A stretch of 50,953 nucleotides of DNA from Bacteroidota bacterium (lineage in GTDB: Bacteria; Bacteroidota; Bacteroidia; Bacteroidales; VadinHA17): NCBI GenBank assembly GCA_018262715.1, contig JADFDS010000016.1:1-50953 (forward strand). The letters run 5' to 3'. Below are positions 24,577 to 33,332 of this stretch, in pieces. The notes under the pieces were generated by a model. The model did no database searches. It saw only the letters and a program-made list of their open reading frames with translations, and was not told the DNA's origin. Made by a program: the position numbers and the translations under genes. The stretch's first letter is position 1. Every line of letters begins with the position of its first letter.

Positions 24577-27009
24577 ATGAAATTCGGACATTTTGATGAC
24601 GCTGCGAAGGAGTATGTCATCACCAGTTACCGTACACCCTGGCCCTGGATCAACTACCTTGGCAACAAGGACTTCTTCTCCATAATCTCAAACACTGCCG
24701 GGGGTTACAGCTTTTACCGTGATGCACGTCTTCGCCGTATCACCCGCTACAGGTACAACAATGTGCCGGCGGATGACGGAGGCAAGTATTTCTATATCAA
24801 TGATAACGGAACTGTCTGGTCTCCGGGCTGGAAACCGGTGAAGGCCGATGTGGAAAACTACTCCTGTCATCATGGCATGGGTTACACCCGGATTGGTTCG
24901 GAAAAGAACGGCCTGCGGGCCGACATGCTCTTCTTCGTTCCGCTGGGCGACACCTGTGAGGTGCAGCGAATCACCCTCCGCAACAACGGCAGGATGCCGA
25001 AGCGCATCCGCCTGTTCTCGTTCGTGGAGTGGTGCCTCTGGAACGCACATGACGACCAGACAAACTTCCAGCGCAACTTCTCCACCGGAGAAGTGGAGGT
25101 TGAAGACGGGGTCATCTATCACAAGACGGAGTACCGCGAGCGGCGAAACCATTATGCTTTCTATTCGGTCAACCGGCAGGTTGCCGGTTTTGATACTGAC
25201 CGTGAAACTTTTCTGGGCCTTTACAACGGCTTTGACAGGCCTGACACGGTCTTCGCCGGACAACCGCGGAACAGTATTGCCCATGGCTGGTCGCCTGTTG
25301 CCTCACACTGCCTCGTTGCAGACCTTGAGCCGGGTGAGGTGAAGGAATATGTCTTTGTGCTGGGTTATGTTGAAAACCCAGACAGTGAAAAGTTCATCGC
25401 CCCGAAGGTCATAAACAAGGCAAGGGCGAAGGCAATGACCGGGCGGTATGACACCGTGGAAAAGGTTGATGCCGCCTTCGCGGCACTTATGGAATACTGG
25501 AAGAGTCAGCTCTCGGTGATCACCCTCACCCACCCGGATCCGCGGCTTGAGCGGATGGTCAATACCTGGAACCCGTACCAGTGCATGGCTACCTATAATT
25601 TTTCGCGCAGTGCATCCTATTTTGAGTCCGGCATAGGCCGCGGGATGGGATTCCGCGACTCCAACCAGGACCTGGCGGGATATGTTCAGATGATCGCGCC
25701 ACAGGCGCGCGAAAGGATTATTGACATCGCCTCCACCCAGTTGCCTGACGGCAGCGCATATCACCAGTACCAGCCGCTGACCAGGCGCGGCAACGCGGAG
25801 ATCGGCGGCAACTTCAATGATGACCCGCTATGGCTGATTTTCGGGGTGGCAACATACCTTAAGGAGACGGGAGACTGGTCAATACTTGACGAGACGGTGC
25901 CATTCAATAATAATCCTGATGATGCGGCAAGCCTCTTCGAGCACCTGCGCCGCTCATTCATGCACGTGGTCAAAAACCTGGGACCTCACGGACTGCCGCT
26001 GATAGGGCGGGCCGACTGGAACGACTGCCTCAACCTGAATTGTTTCTCGTCGAATCCCGATGAGAGCTTCCAGACAACGGAAAACCAGAAGGGAGGAGTG
26101 GCTGAGTCGCTCTTCATCGCCGCCATGTTCGTGCTCTACGGGGCAGATTTTGTCACCTTCGCCCGTCGAAGGGGAGAAGCGCAGATGGCTGATGATGCAG
26201 CCAGGCAGATTGAAGGCATGGTCAAAGCCATAAATGCTCATGGCTGGGACGGCGAATGGTTCCTCAGGGCATATGACTTCTACGGAAGGAAGGTTGGAAG
26301 CAGGGAGAACGAAGAAGGAAAAATCTTTATAGAATCACAGGGGATGTGCATCATGGCCGGCATTGGTCTTGATGACGGCAGGGCTCTGAAGGCGCTGGCC
26401 TCGGTGAACAAACACCTGGCCTGCGAGTACGGAATAGTGCTCAACAACCCCGCCTTCACAAAGTACCTTCTCAACCTGGGAGAGATTTCCAGCTACCCCG
26501 AGGGATACAAGGAGAACGCCGGCGTTTTCTGCCACAATAATCCGTGGATCATCATCGCAGAGACCATTACCGGAAACGGTCACCGGGCATTTGACTACTA
26601 CAGCCGGATAACACCAGCCTACCTGGAGGAGATAAGTGACCTGCACAAAACGGAACCTTACGTATACTCCCAGATGATAGCAGGGAAGGACGCCTTCCGT
26701 CCCGGTGAGGCGAAAAACAGCTGGCTGACAGGCACTGCTGCATGGTGCTATTATGCTGTGACACAGTACATCCTGGGGATACGGCCAGACTATGACGGGC
26801 TGATGGTTGATCCCTGCATCCCTGCCGACTGGGGCGGCTTTACGGTAAAGCGCAGGTTCAGGGGTGCGGTATACAACATCGAGGTAATCAACCCGGAACG
26901 GAAATCAAAGGGAGTATGGGAGGTTACCGTTGACGGGAAAAAGGTCGATTCATGCATACTGCCCGTGTTTCCTGAAGGAACGGAACATAATGTCAAAATA
27001 AAAATGTAA
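24577..27009 (+). CDS. GH94 cellobiose-phosphorylase-type enzyme
   Basis: The 810-residue cytoplasmic protein has no signal peptide. It has the GH94 order: N-terminal beta-sandwich (about 1-290), helical linker, (alpha/alpha)6 barrel (about 320-740) and a C-terminal beta domain. Diagnostic motifs are [19 protein letters not shown] (glucose-binding Arg360/Asp361 region), [15 protein letters not shown] and [12 protein letters not shown] with the general acid Asp483. Length and motifs fit cellobiose phosphorylase, which converts cellobiose and phosphate to glucose 1-phosphate and glucose and so saves ATP; cellodextrin or other beta-glucan phosphorylase activity is the main alternative. It follows the symporter by 78 bases and is followed after 4 bases by the GH9 gene. 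Confidence 0.92.
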   Translation: MKFGHFDDAAKEYVITSYRTPWPWINYLGNKDFFSIISNTAGGYSFYRDARLRRITRYRYNNVPADDGGKYFYINDNGTVWSPGWKPVKADVENYSCHHGMGYTRIGSEKNGLRADMLFFVPLGDTCEVQRITLRNNGRMPKRIRLFSFVEWCLWNAHDDQTNFQRNFSTGEVEVEDGVIYHKTEYRERRNHYAFYSVNRQVAGFDTDRETFLGLYNGFDRPDTVFAGQPRNSIAHGWSPVASHCLVADLEPGEVKEYVFVLGYVENPDSEKFIAPKVINKARAKAMTGRYDTVEKVDAAFAALMEYWKSQLSVITLTHPDPRLERMVNTWNPYQCMATYNFSRSASYFESGIGRGMGFRDSNQDLAGYVQMIAPQARERIIDIASTQLPDGSAYHQYQPLTRRGNAEIGGNFNDDPLWLIFGVATYLKETGDWSILDETVPFNNNPDDAASLFEHLRRSFMHVVKNLGPHGLPLIGRADWNDCLNLNCFSSNPDESFQTTENQKGGVAESLFIAAMFVLYGADFVTFARRRGEAQMADDAARQIEGMVKAINAHGWDGEWFLRAYDFYGRKVGSRENEEGKIFIESQGMCIMAGIGLDDGRALKALASVNKHLACEYGIVLNNPAFTKYLLNLGEISSYPEGYKENAGVFCHNNPWIIIAETITGNGHRAFDYYSRITPAYLEEISDLHKTEPYVYSQMIAGKDAFRPGEAKNSWLTGTAAWCYYAVTQYILGIRPDYDGLMVDPCIPADWGGFTVKRRFRGAVYNIEVINPERKSKGVWEVTVDGKKVDSCILPVFPEGTEHNVKIKM

Positions 27010-27013
27010 TGCC

Positions 27014-28753
27014 ATGATATTCAGTAAATTAAATTTAATCCTGGGAACAGCAGTCACGGTTTTCCTGGCAGGTTGCGGGAGCAATGCACTTATAAAGGCA
27101 AGACTTGAGGCTCCTCCGGCGACTGATGCCATCCTTGTGAACCAGGCCGGGTATCTTCCGGATGCGACAAAGGTGGCTCTGCTGAGAGCCGACGCTGACA
27201 TCTTTGAGCTGATTGACGTCTCCACAGGCAGAAATGTGTATGGCGCAGAGCCCGGTGAACCTCTCTACTGGGAGCTTTCGGGTGATACTGTCCGTGCGGC
27301 CGATTTCTCGGCATTTACCACACCTGGCACATACAGGATCTGCCTGGAGGGAAAAGATATCTGCTCCGCCCCCTTCCGGATAGGGGAAGATGTGTACAGT
27401 GAGATCACGCGCGGAGCGGTACGCTCTTACTACCTCAACCGTACCGGGATTGAGATCACGGAGGAATTCGGAGGCAAATGGGCGCGTCCTGCCGGTCATC
27501 CTGATACTGCGGTCATCATTCACTCCTCAGCCGCTTCGGCCGGCAGGCCGGCCGGAACAGTCATCTCAAGCCCAGGAGGATGGTATGACGCGGGCGACTA
27601 CAACAAGTACATCGTCAACAGCAGCATCACCAATTACACCCTGCTTCTTTTTTACCAGATGTTCCCGGAATACTGCAGGTCGCTGGAACTTAATATTCCT
27701 GAGAGCGGAAATAAAATACCAGATCTGGTTGACGAACTGCTCTGGAACCTGAGATGGTATCTCACAATGCAGGACCCGGCTGACGGCGGGGTTTACCATA
27801 AGCTGACCAATCTCGCTTTTGGCGGATTCGTAATGCCGCATGAGGCTTCTGAACCAAGATATGTTGTTATGAAGAGCACTGCCGCCACCCTTGACTTTGC
27901 AGCCGTGACGGCAATGGCTTACCGGGTCTTTTCAAATGACCCTTCAGTGGAGCTCAGGGCCCTTGCCGCCACATGCCTGGAGGCATCGGATAAAGCGATG
28001 AAGTGGGCGGTGGCTCATCCTGATGTGATTTACCGTCAGCCTGATGATGTCAGCACCGGTGCATACGGTGATGGCAACCTCTCCGATGAACTTTTCTGGG
28101 CAAAAGCCGAAACCGCACTGGCACAAATGGAAGTTCCCGGAGAAGGATTCCTTGATGGCGTCAGGGCGGTGACACCCACCTGGAACCAGTCGGAGACACT
28201 CGGGCTGATCTCACTGGCGCTGAGCAGTGATGATTCCTTCGCAGCGCTGAGAGAAGCTGCTGCCGCGCTGCTCACCGCATATGCTGACGAGCTTGCCGGG
28301 AAATCGGAAAAATGCCCTTACCGCATAAGCCTTGACCGGTTTGCATGGGGAAGCACTTCCGATGTCGCAAACCAGGCCATGATCAAGATAGTTGCCATGA
28401 AAATTACCGGCAGTGACCGGTATCTGCCCTCCCTGCAGGCCGACCTGAACTGGCTGCTGGGGACCAACCCGACGGGGTATTGCTTTGTGACCGGGTTCGG
28501 AACCCTTTCACCCTTGCACATCCATCACCGCCCCTCAGGCGCTGACGGAGTGCCTGAACCTGTACCGGGATTTCTTGTAGGCGGACCGAATACCGTTGTG
28601 ATGAACGACTGCCAGCCGCCTGTTGAAAGATCTACCTTCCCGGCAAAGTCATACTCGGACGTGGAATGCAGCTACTCTACAAATGAGATAGCCATTAACT
28701 GGAACGCCCCGCTGGTATTCCTGCTTGGCGCAATGGACAGTATGAGGCCCTAG
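27014..28753 (+). CDS. GH9 endoglucanase-family lipoprotein with N-terminal Ig-like domain
   Basis: The 579-residue lipoprotein (lipobox VFLAGC, Cys21) has an N-terminal cellulase Ig-like domain (about 37-120; ILVNQAGYLPDATKVALL) followed by the GH9 (alpha/alpha)6 barrel (about 130-575). The catalytic base pair sits in GGWYDAGDYNKY (Asp192/Asp195), the acid is Glu558 in YSTNEIAINWNAP, and the histidine-containing LHIHHRPSGAD block of GH9 is present. It should cut beta-1,4-glucan stretches, either as an endoglucanase or as an exo-acting enzyme that feeds cellobiose to the symporter and GH94. It starts 4 bases after the GH94 stop, so translation is probably coupled. No carbohydrate-binding module is seen. 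Confidence 0.92.
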   Translation: MIFSKLNLILGTAVTVFLAGCGSNALIKARLEAPPATDAILVNQAGYLPDATKVALLRADADIFELIDVSTGRNVYGAEPGEPLYWELSGDTVRAADFSAFTTPGTYRICLEGKDICSAPFRIGEDVYSEITRGAVRSYYLNRTGIEITEEFGGKWARPAGHPDTAVIIHSSAASAGRPAGTVISSPGGWYDAGDYNKYIVNSSITNYTLLLFYQMFPEYCRSLELNIPESGNKIPDLVDELLWNLRWYLTMQDPADGGVYHKLTNLAFGGFVMPHEASEPRYVVMKSTAATLDFAAVTAMAYRVFSNDPSVELRALAATCLEASDKAMKWAVAHPDVIYRQPDDVSTGAYGDGNLSDELFWAKAETALAQMEVPGEGFLDGVRAVTPTWNQSETLGLISLALSSDDSFAALREAAAALLTAYADELAGKSEKCPYRISLDRFAWGSTSDVANQAMIKIVAMKITGSDRYLPSLQADLNWLLGTNPTGYCFVTGFGTLSPLHIHHRPSGADGVPEPVPGFLVGGPNTVVMNDCQPPVERSTFPAKSYSDVECSYSTNEIAINWNAPLVFLLGAMDSMRP

Positions 28754-28837
28754 AGGATTTGTGTCATTAAACATAGCCTGATTCCTGCAGGATATCCGAT
28801 CTGATTTTGTAGATTAGTGGATCAAAGCAATCAGGCA

Positions 28838-30031
28838 ATGACTACAAGGAGATCATTTATCAGGCAAAGCGGTCTGACCGCAGGCGGGCTGGCCACCGCC
28901 ACTGCACTGGGTGCATCGGTGTTTCCGGCCGGAGAAGGCAGTTTCCGGAGACAGGAAGGGATGAAAGACCTTAAGATCAGCAAGATGTTTGCTGAACCAC
29001 TGAGCATTGAGATGGAACCTTTTCCTATCGCCCTTGGCGTGATGACACATCTTGACAATGCTTTTGTAACCATTGTACTTGAGAACGGCATAGAGGGCTA
29101 CGGGGAAGCGGCCCCGATCATGACAATCAGCGGCGAGAACCAGCAGACTATCCTGGGAACACTGAACAGCTGCAGGGAATTCATCGTGGGCCAGGATATC
29201 AACAACTACAGGTCAATTGCATACACGCTTAAGAGTGCGTTCTGGGCACAGTCTGTCGCAAGGTGTGCCATTGAGATGGCTTTGCTTGATGCCTACACAA
29301 AAACCCTGAAGATCCCGTTCTACAGATTCCTTGGCGGAACTGACAACAGGATTGAGACTGATTACACCATAGCCATTGTGCCGGCCGAACAGGCAAAAAA
29401 GGAGGCCATACAGCTGGCTGCCGAGGGATTCAGGGTGATAAAGACAAAGGTGGGCGTCAACCTGAAGGAGGATGTCGAGAGGGTGCTGGCCATCAGGGAT
29501 GGTGCCCCTGAATGCGGGATTCTGATAGATGCCAACCAGGGTTATTCGCCGAAAACGGCGCTTCGCTTCATCAATGAGGTGGTGAATCAAGGCATTTTTC
29601 CGGTGATGTTTGAGCAGCCGGTGCACAAGAATGACCTGGCCGGGATGAAGTATGTGCGTGACAACACCGAGATCCTTGTGGGTGCCGACGAGTCGGTCTT
29701 CACACGTGCCGATGCCATCAACATTGTGCGTACGGGCTGTGCCGACGCCATCAACATCAAGCTGATGAAGTCATGCATTATTGAGTCGCTGGATATAGCT
29801 GCCATAGCGCGCAGCGCCAACCTCAAGCTCATGATCGGCTGCATGGTCGAGACCAATCTGGCGCTGGGGTGTGCGGTTCATTTTGCAGCCGGTGTCGGGG
29901 GTTTTGAATTCATTGACCTCGATCCGTCATTTAATGCATCTGAGTGCCCTGTCAGCGGAGGCCCGGTTTACAAGGCTCCCCTCTGGACCATCGGCCCGGA
30001 AGCCGGGCTGGGATTCAGTAAAAGGAAGTAG
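28838..30031 (+). CDS. Tat-exported enolase-superfamily epimerase (dipeptide epimerase-like)
   Basis: From ATG 28838 the protein has 397 residues; a GTG seven codons earlier (28817) is possible but less likely. The N-terminus TRRSFIRQSGLTAGGLATA is a twin-arginine signal. The rest is a muconate-lactonising/mandelate racemase-type enolase: the acid pair motif IKTKVGVNLKED (catalytic KxK), then metal ligands in LIDANQGY, MFEQPVHK and VGADESVF, and the second lysine in INIKLMK. These match the L-Ala-D/L-Glu (dipeptide) epimerase branch. Substrate could be a peptide or a sugar acid; it cannot be read. It lies 84 bases after the GH9 gene on the same strand without a clear promoter of its own, so it may be cotranscribed, but it may also belong to peptidoglycan recycling. 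Confidence 0.85.
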   Translation: MTTRRSFIRQSGLTAGGLATATALGASVFPAGEGSFRRQEGMKDLKISKMFAEPLSIEMEPFPIALGVMTHLDNAFVTIVLENGIEGYGEAAPIMTISGENQQTILGTLNSCREFIVGQDINNYRSIAYTLKSAFWAQSVARCAIEMALLDAYTKTLKIPFYRFLGGTDNRIETDYTIAIVPAEQAKKEAIQLAAEGFRVIKTKVGVNLKEDVERVLAIRDGAPECGILIDANQGYSPKTALRFINEVVNQGIFPVMFEQPVHKNDLAGMKYVRDNTEILVGADESVFTRADAINIVRTGCADAINIKLMKSCIIESLDIAAIARSANLKLMIGCMVETNLALGCAVHFAAGVGGFEFIDLDPSFNASECPVSGGPVYKAPLWTIGPEAGLGFSKRK

Positions 30032-30035
30032 GCAA

Positions 30036-30078
30036 CAGACCCTCAGACCTTCAGACCCTCAGACCCTCAGACCCTCAG
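30036..30078. repeat. 8-bp tandem repeat (CAGACCCT), about 5.4 copies
   Basis: Five units of CAGACCCT (the second is CAGACCTT) plus a partial unit lie between the enolase stop and the end of the winged-helix gene. The TGA stop and last codons of the minus-strand winged-helix gene fall within the repeat. Because the unit is not a multiple of three, gain or loss of a unit could affect that reading frame end. Confidence 0.9.
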
Positions 30079-30357
30079 ATAATCCTTCAGCGCTGCCACA
30101 TATTCGGCAAACCTCTGGCGTCCCAGGTCAGTGATCCGGCACATCGTCTGCGGGTAACTTTCTCCGAAACTTTTCTTCACCGAGATGTAACCTGCCTCCT
30201 TGAGCTTTCCTATCTGTACGCTGAGATTGCCCGCTGTTGCATCGGTCTTCTCCCGCAGATAGATGAAATCGGCGCTGTCAACGCTTATCAGTATTGACAT
30301 TATCGCCAGCCTCAGTTGCGAATGCAGCAGCGGATCAAGCTCCCTGAAAGGTGTCAT
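30067..30357 (-). CDS. Small winged-helix transcriptional regulator (HTH_34/MarR-ArsR-like)
   Basis: The 96-residue protein is a single winged helix: FRELDPLLHSQLRLAIMSIL, then YLREKTDATAGNLSVQIGKLKEAGYISVKKSFGESYPQTMCRITDLGRQRF, typical of the one-domain regulators often found with membrane proteins in Bacteroidota. Its start overlaps the end of the upstream membrane-protein gene by 23 bases, so the two are one transcription unit. The last residues and the stop lie in the 8-bp tandem repeat. It probably represses its own operon; a 12-bp palindrome in the promoter (30982-30993) is a candidate target. Confidence 0.88.
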   Translation of the reverse strand: MTPFRELDPLLHSQLRLAIMSILISVDSADFIYLREKTDATAGNLSVQIGKLKEAGYISVKKSFGESYPQTMCRITDLGRQRFAEYVAALKDYLRV

Positions 30358-30931
30358 GGCTGCCCCTTTTTCTGAGAAGATAACCCGGGATAAGATATCC
30401 GATAATCATCGCGGCCGGCATTGCCAGTCCCGATACAGTGTCACCGCCGAAGTGCGCAACCAGTGCAAGCAGCCAGAAGGCTGCTGCACCCAGCATCATC
30501 GGCCGGAAATTCAGCACCACTCCTGAAATCAGCAACGGGATCCCTGCCATCAGCAGCATGTATTTTGCCACATCGCCGGTCTCAAGCGGAAAAACTATGA
30601 AAAAAATTACCGAGGCCCAGAAAAATGCAATCCAGGTCCATACATAAATCTTTGTCCCGTACGTAAAAATCCTCTCTCGTTTCCCCTTCGCAAAACCATA
30701 GGCGAAAGATGCAACCACCCCTGCTATGACTGCGAACCATACATACCACGAGTCAGCCCAGCCGGCATACTTCCATAGCAGGAACTCTGAAAGGCTGCAG
30801 GCAAAAATCAGCCATCCCCATAAAAGGAGATGAAAGCTTGCCTGGGTGACACTCACCCTCGTCTTGCTGATCATGTCAGAGATGACCCTGAGGCTCTCCT
30901 CCCCGGTCATCAGTTTTTCTTCATTTTCCAT
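30335..30931 (-). CDS. Six-helix integral membrane protein of unknown function
   Basis: From the ATG at 30931 the protein has 198 residues; an upstream in-frame ATG at 30964 would add MVKRKVKLTKA, which lies inside the likely 5' leader. A short acidic cytoplasmic head (MENEEKLMTGEESLRVISDMI) precedes about six hydrophobic helices (for example FHLLLWGWLIFACSLSEFLLW, IYVWTWIAFFWASVIFFIVF, AMIIGYLIPGYLL). I recognise no transport or enzyme motif. It is translationally linked to the winged-helix regulator, an arrangement common in Bacteroidota where the regulator controls a membrane partner of unknown role. Confidence 0.8.
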   Translation of the reverse strand: MENEEKLMTGEESLRVISDMISKTRVSVTQASFHLLLWGWLIFACSLSEFLLWKYAGWADSWYVWFAVIAGVVASFAYGFAKGKRERIFTYGTKIYVWTWIAFFWASVIFFIVFPLETGDVAKYMLLMAGIPLLISGVVLNFRPMMLGAAAFWLLALVAHFGGDTVSGLAMPAAMIIGYLIPGYLLRKRGSHDTFQGA

Positions 30932-30975
30932 GGCTTTTGTTAATTTTACTTTTCTTTTAACCAAATTGTTCGATG

Positions 30976-31006
30976 CAAATATAAACTAGTTTACGTTATA
31001 AACCAA
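30976..31006 (-). promoter_or_regulatory. Promoter of the membrane protein/winged-helix operon with internal 12-bp palindrome
   Basis: On the minus strand TTG (complement of 31004-31006) is followed after 20 bases by TATATTTG (complement of 30976-30983), an excellent fit to the Bacteroidota promoter. Between the boxes lies TAAACTAGTTTA (30982-30993), a perfect 12-bp palindrome overlapping the -7 edge, well placed for a dimeric repressor such as the winged-helix product. Confidence 0.65.
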
Positions 31007-31047
31007 ATAAACTGAATAGTTTTTTGGCTGAACGGGAAAATAGTTCG

Positions 31048-31067
31048 TATTGATCTGTTTATCAATA
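31048..31067. promoter_or_regulatory. Inverted repeat upstream of folB
   Basis: TATTGAT-ctgttt-ATCAATA is a perfect 7-bp inverted repeat 24 bases before the folB start. It may be an operator or simply part of an AT-rich leader; no canonical -7 box is seen for folB. Confidence 0.35.
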
Positions 31068-31090
31068 GTATATAAAATAATATAATTATC

Positions 31091-31441
31091 ATGGGAGTGA
31101 TCAGGATAGAAGATATGGAGTTTTATGCCTTCCACGGGCATTACCACGAGGAACAGATTGTGGGGAGTCATTTCATGGTTGACGTGACCATTGAGACCGA
31201 TACTGACAATGCCGGGAAGAGTGATGAGCTTCGGGATACGCTCAATTACCAGACGGCTTACCTGATCATCAAGAGGGAGATGGAGAAGACATCCAATCTC
31301 CTGGAGCATATTGCAACCCGTATTCTTGAGGCCCTGTGCAGTGAGCTGCCAGGTATCCGCAAGGCCATTGTCAGGGTTTCCAAGCTCAATCCTGTTATGG
31401 GCGGAAGGATAGGCCGGGTCAGCGTGGAGGTTTCCAGGTAG
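31091..31441 (+). CDS. folB: Dihydroneopterin aldolase
   Basis: The 116-residue cytoplasmic protein catalyses the retro-aldol cleavage of 7,8-dihydroneopterin to 6-hydroxymethyl-dihydropterin and glycolaldehyde in folate synthesis. It shows the family N-terminus MGVIRIEDMEFYAFHGHYHEE with the pterin-binding Glu21, Tyr53 in LNYQTAY and the catalytic Lys98 in VRVSKLNPVMGG. Length is normal for FolB (about 115-120). It is monocistronic or followed by glnS after 174 bases; glnS has its own promoter candidate. It is transcribed away from the membrane protein/winged-helix operon. Confidence 0.93.
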   Translation: MGVIRIEDMEFYAFHGHYHEEQIVGSHFMVDVTIETDTDNAGKSDELRDTLNYQTAYLIIKREMEKTSNLLEHIATRILEALCSELPGIRKAIVRVSKLNPVMGGRIGRVSVEVSR

Positions 31442-31586
31442 TAGTCATGGCGGCTTCTGCAGCCGTCCGATGAGACTGCAATCATAAATGGTATGAACAT
31501 CACTATCTGAGGTCTCCGGTGACACCTGCTGACCGGCAGCTTCATCAAAAAAGTGCCATGTCTGAATTTCGTGCCCCAATTCCGTA

Positions 31587-31594
31587 TATTTTTG
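31587..31594 (+). promoter_or_regulatory. Candidate -7 promoter element of glnS
   Basis: TATTTTTG fits TAnnTTTG, 22 bases before the glnS ATG. No TTG is found at the -33 position. Confidence 0.4.
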
Positions 31595-31615
31595 TACGGT
31601 TCATCAACAAAGCAA

Positions 31616-33307
31616 ATGAAAGAGTCTGAAGAGATAATCAAACCTGATTCGCAGCATTTTATCGAGCAGGCCATCGAGAGGGACCTGGGTGAAGGGAAGA
31701 ACAGCGGCCGGGTCCATACCCGTTTCCCGCCCGAGCCGAACGGTTACCTCCATATCGGGCATGCAAAGGCGATCTGCCTTGACTTCGGCATGGCCGAAAA
31801 GTATGGCGGAAAGTGCAACCTGCGGTTTGATGACACCAACCCTACCAAAGAGGATGTAGAGTATGTTGATTCCATTAAGGAAGACATTAAGTGGTTGGGA
31901 TTCACCTGGGAAGACCGCGAATTCTATGCTTCAGACTATTTTGGCAGGCTGTGGGATTTTGCAGTTTCACTGGTAAAGCGCGGCCTCGCGTATGTGGATG
32001 ACCAGAGCGCCGAGACCATCTCGGAGCAAAAGGGTACCCCTACCCAGCCCGGCGCTGAAAGCCCGTACCGCAACCGCAGCATTGAGGAGAACCTCGACCT
32101 TTTCTACCGCATGAACGACGGTGAATTTGAGGAGGGCAGCCGGGTGCTGAGAGCCAGGATCGACATGGCTTCGCCCAACATGCACATGCGTGATCCCATC
32201 ATCTACCGAATACTCAAGACCCCTCATCACCGGACCGGCACAACATGGAAAGTCTACCCGATGTACGATTTCGCCCACGGGCAGAGCGATTACTTTGAAG
32301 GGATCACCCACTCGCTGTGTACCCTTGAATTCGAGGTTCACAGGCCGCTTTACGACTGGTTTATTGACCAGCTGAAGACGAATGATTACAGGCCCCGCCA
32401 GATTGAATTCAACCGCCTGAACCTGACCTATACTGTCATGAGCAAGCGCAAACTGCTCGAGCTGGTCAAGGACGGAGTGGTCAGCGGATGGGACGATCCG
32501 CGTATGCCAACGCTGTGCGGTCTGCGCCGCAGAGGCTACACACCGGAGTCGGTCAGGCGATTCGTTGATCTGATTGGTTACACCAAGGTGGAAGCTATCA
32601 ATGATGTATCTCTCCTGGAATACGCTATCAGGGAGGATCTGAACAAGCGTGCTCCCCGCGTTTTTGGCGTGCTCAGGCCGCTGAAGGTGGTCATCACCAA
32701 CTACCCGGAGGATCAGGTTGAGCAGATGGAGATAGACAACAACCCGGAGGATGAGGCTCATGGCAAACGGCTAGTACCTTTCAGCAGGGAGATATTTATA
32801 GAGAAGGACGACTTCATGGAAAATCCTCCCAACAAATTCTTCCGGCTGGCTCCGGGTCAGGAGGTTCGCCTGAAAGGTGCCTATATAATAAAATGCACCG
32901 CTCTCCTGAAAGATAATAACGGTGAGGTGAATGAAGTCCACTGCACCTATGACCCCGAAACCCGCAGCGGAGGTCCGCAGTCTGACCGCAAGGTAAAGGG
33001 CACACTCCACTGGGTCTCAGCCGCACATTCACTTGATGCCGAGGTGAGGCTTTACGACAGGCTCTTCAGCGACGAGGATCCGTCAGGCCACAAGGATATT
33101 GACCCGAGGGAGTTCCTCAACCCCGGCTCCCTGACAATTATAAAGGGATGTAAGGTTGAACCTTCGCTGGCTGACGTAAGGCCACTGGACAAGTTTCAGT
33201 TCCAGCGGATCGGGTATTTCTGTGCAGATTATGACAGTCGCCCGGGCAGCCTCGTCTTTAACCGCACCGTTGGGCTGAAGGATACCTGGCAGAAGATCAA
33301 CAAATAG
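31616..33307 (+). CDS. glnS: Glutaminyl-tRNA synthetase
   Basis: The 563-residue enzyme charges tRNA-Gln with glutamine. The start at 31616 ([20 protein letters not shown]) matches the usual GlnRS N-terminus; an upstream in-frame ATG at 31553 lies before the promoter candidate. The class I signature is present: [16 protein letters not shown] (HIGH at 46-49) and the KMSKS variant [11 protein letters not shown]. The N-terminal Rossmann domain continues into the acceptor-binding domain ([18 protein letters not shown]) and the C-terminal anticodon-binding beta-barrels (about 340-555; [24 protein letters not shown]-type region). A tRNA-Gln gene lies about 0.86 kb downstream, on the same strand. 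The presence of GlnRS implies direct charging without the GatCAB amidotransferase for this tRNA. Confidence 0.97.
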   Translation: MKESEEIIKPDSQHFIEQAIERDLGEGKNSGRVHTRFPPEPNGYLHIGHAKAICLDFGMAEKYGGKCNLRFDDTNPTKEDVEYVDSIKEDIKWLGFTWEDREFYASDYFGRLWDFAVSLVKRGLAYVDDQSAETISEQKGTPTQPGAESPYRNRSIEENLDLFYRMNDGEFEEGSRVLRARIDMASPNMHMRDPIIYRILKTPHHRTGTTWKVYPMYDFAHGQSDYFEGITHSLCTLEFEVHRPLYDWFIDQLKTNDYRPRQIEFNRLNLTYTVMSKRKLLELVKDGVVSGWDDPRMPTLCGLRRRGYTPESVRRFVDLIGYTKVEAINDVSLLEYAIREDLNKRAPRVFGVLRPLKVVITNYPEDQVEQMEIDNNPEDEAHGKRLVPFSREIFIEKDDFMENPPNKFFRLAPGQEVRLKGAYIIKCTALLKDNNGEVNEVHCTYDPETRSGGPQSDRKVKGTLHWVSAAHSLDAEVRLYDRLFSDEDPSGHKDIDPREFLNPGSLTIIKGCKVEPSLADVRPLDKFQFQRIGYFCADYDSRPGSLVFNRTVGLKDTWQKINK

Positions 33308-33332
33308 GTCTGCCTGCTGCCGGTGACATAAC

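Noticed and set aside
28817-28837. GTG start giving seven extra residues before the Tat signal of the enolase-family protein.
   Set aside because: The ATG at 28838 places the twin-arginine motif directly at the N-terminus as usual.
30036-30078. The 8-bp tandem repeat as a CRISPR array.
   Set aside because: The units are directly adjacent without spacers and too short.
31967-32761. A 264-residue minus-strand frame inside glnS.
   Set aside because: It is wholly inside glnS, whose catalytic motifs are clear, and has no recognisable domain.
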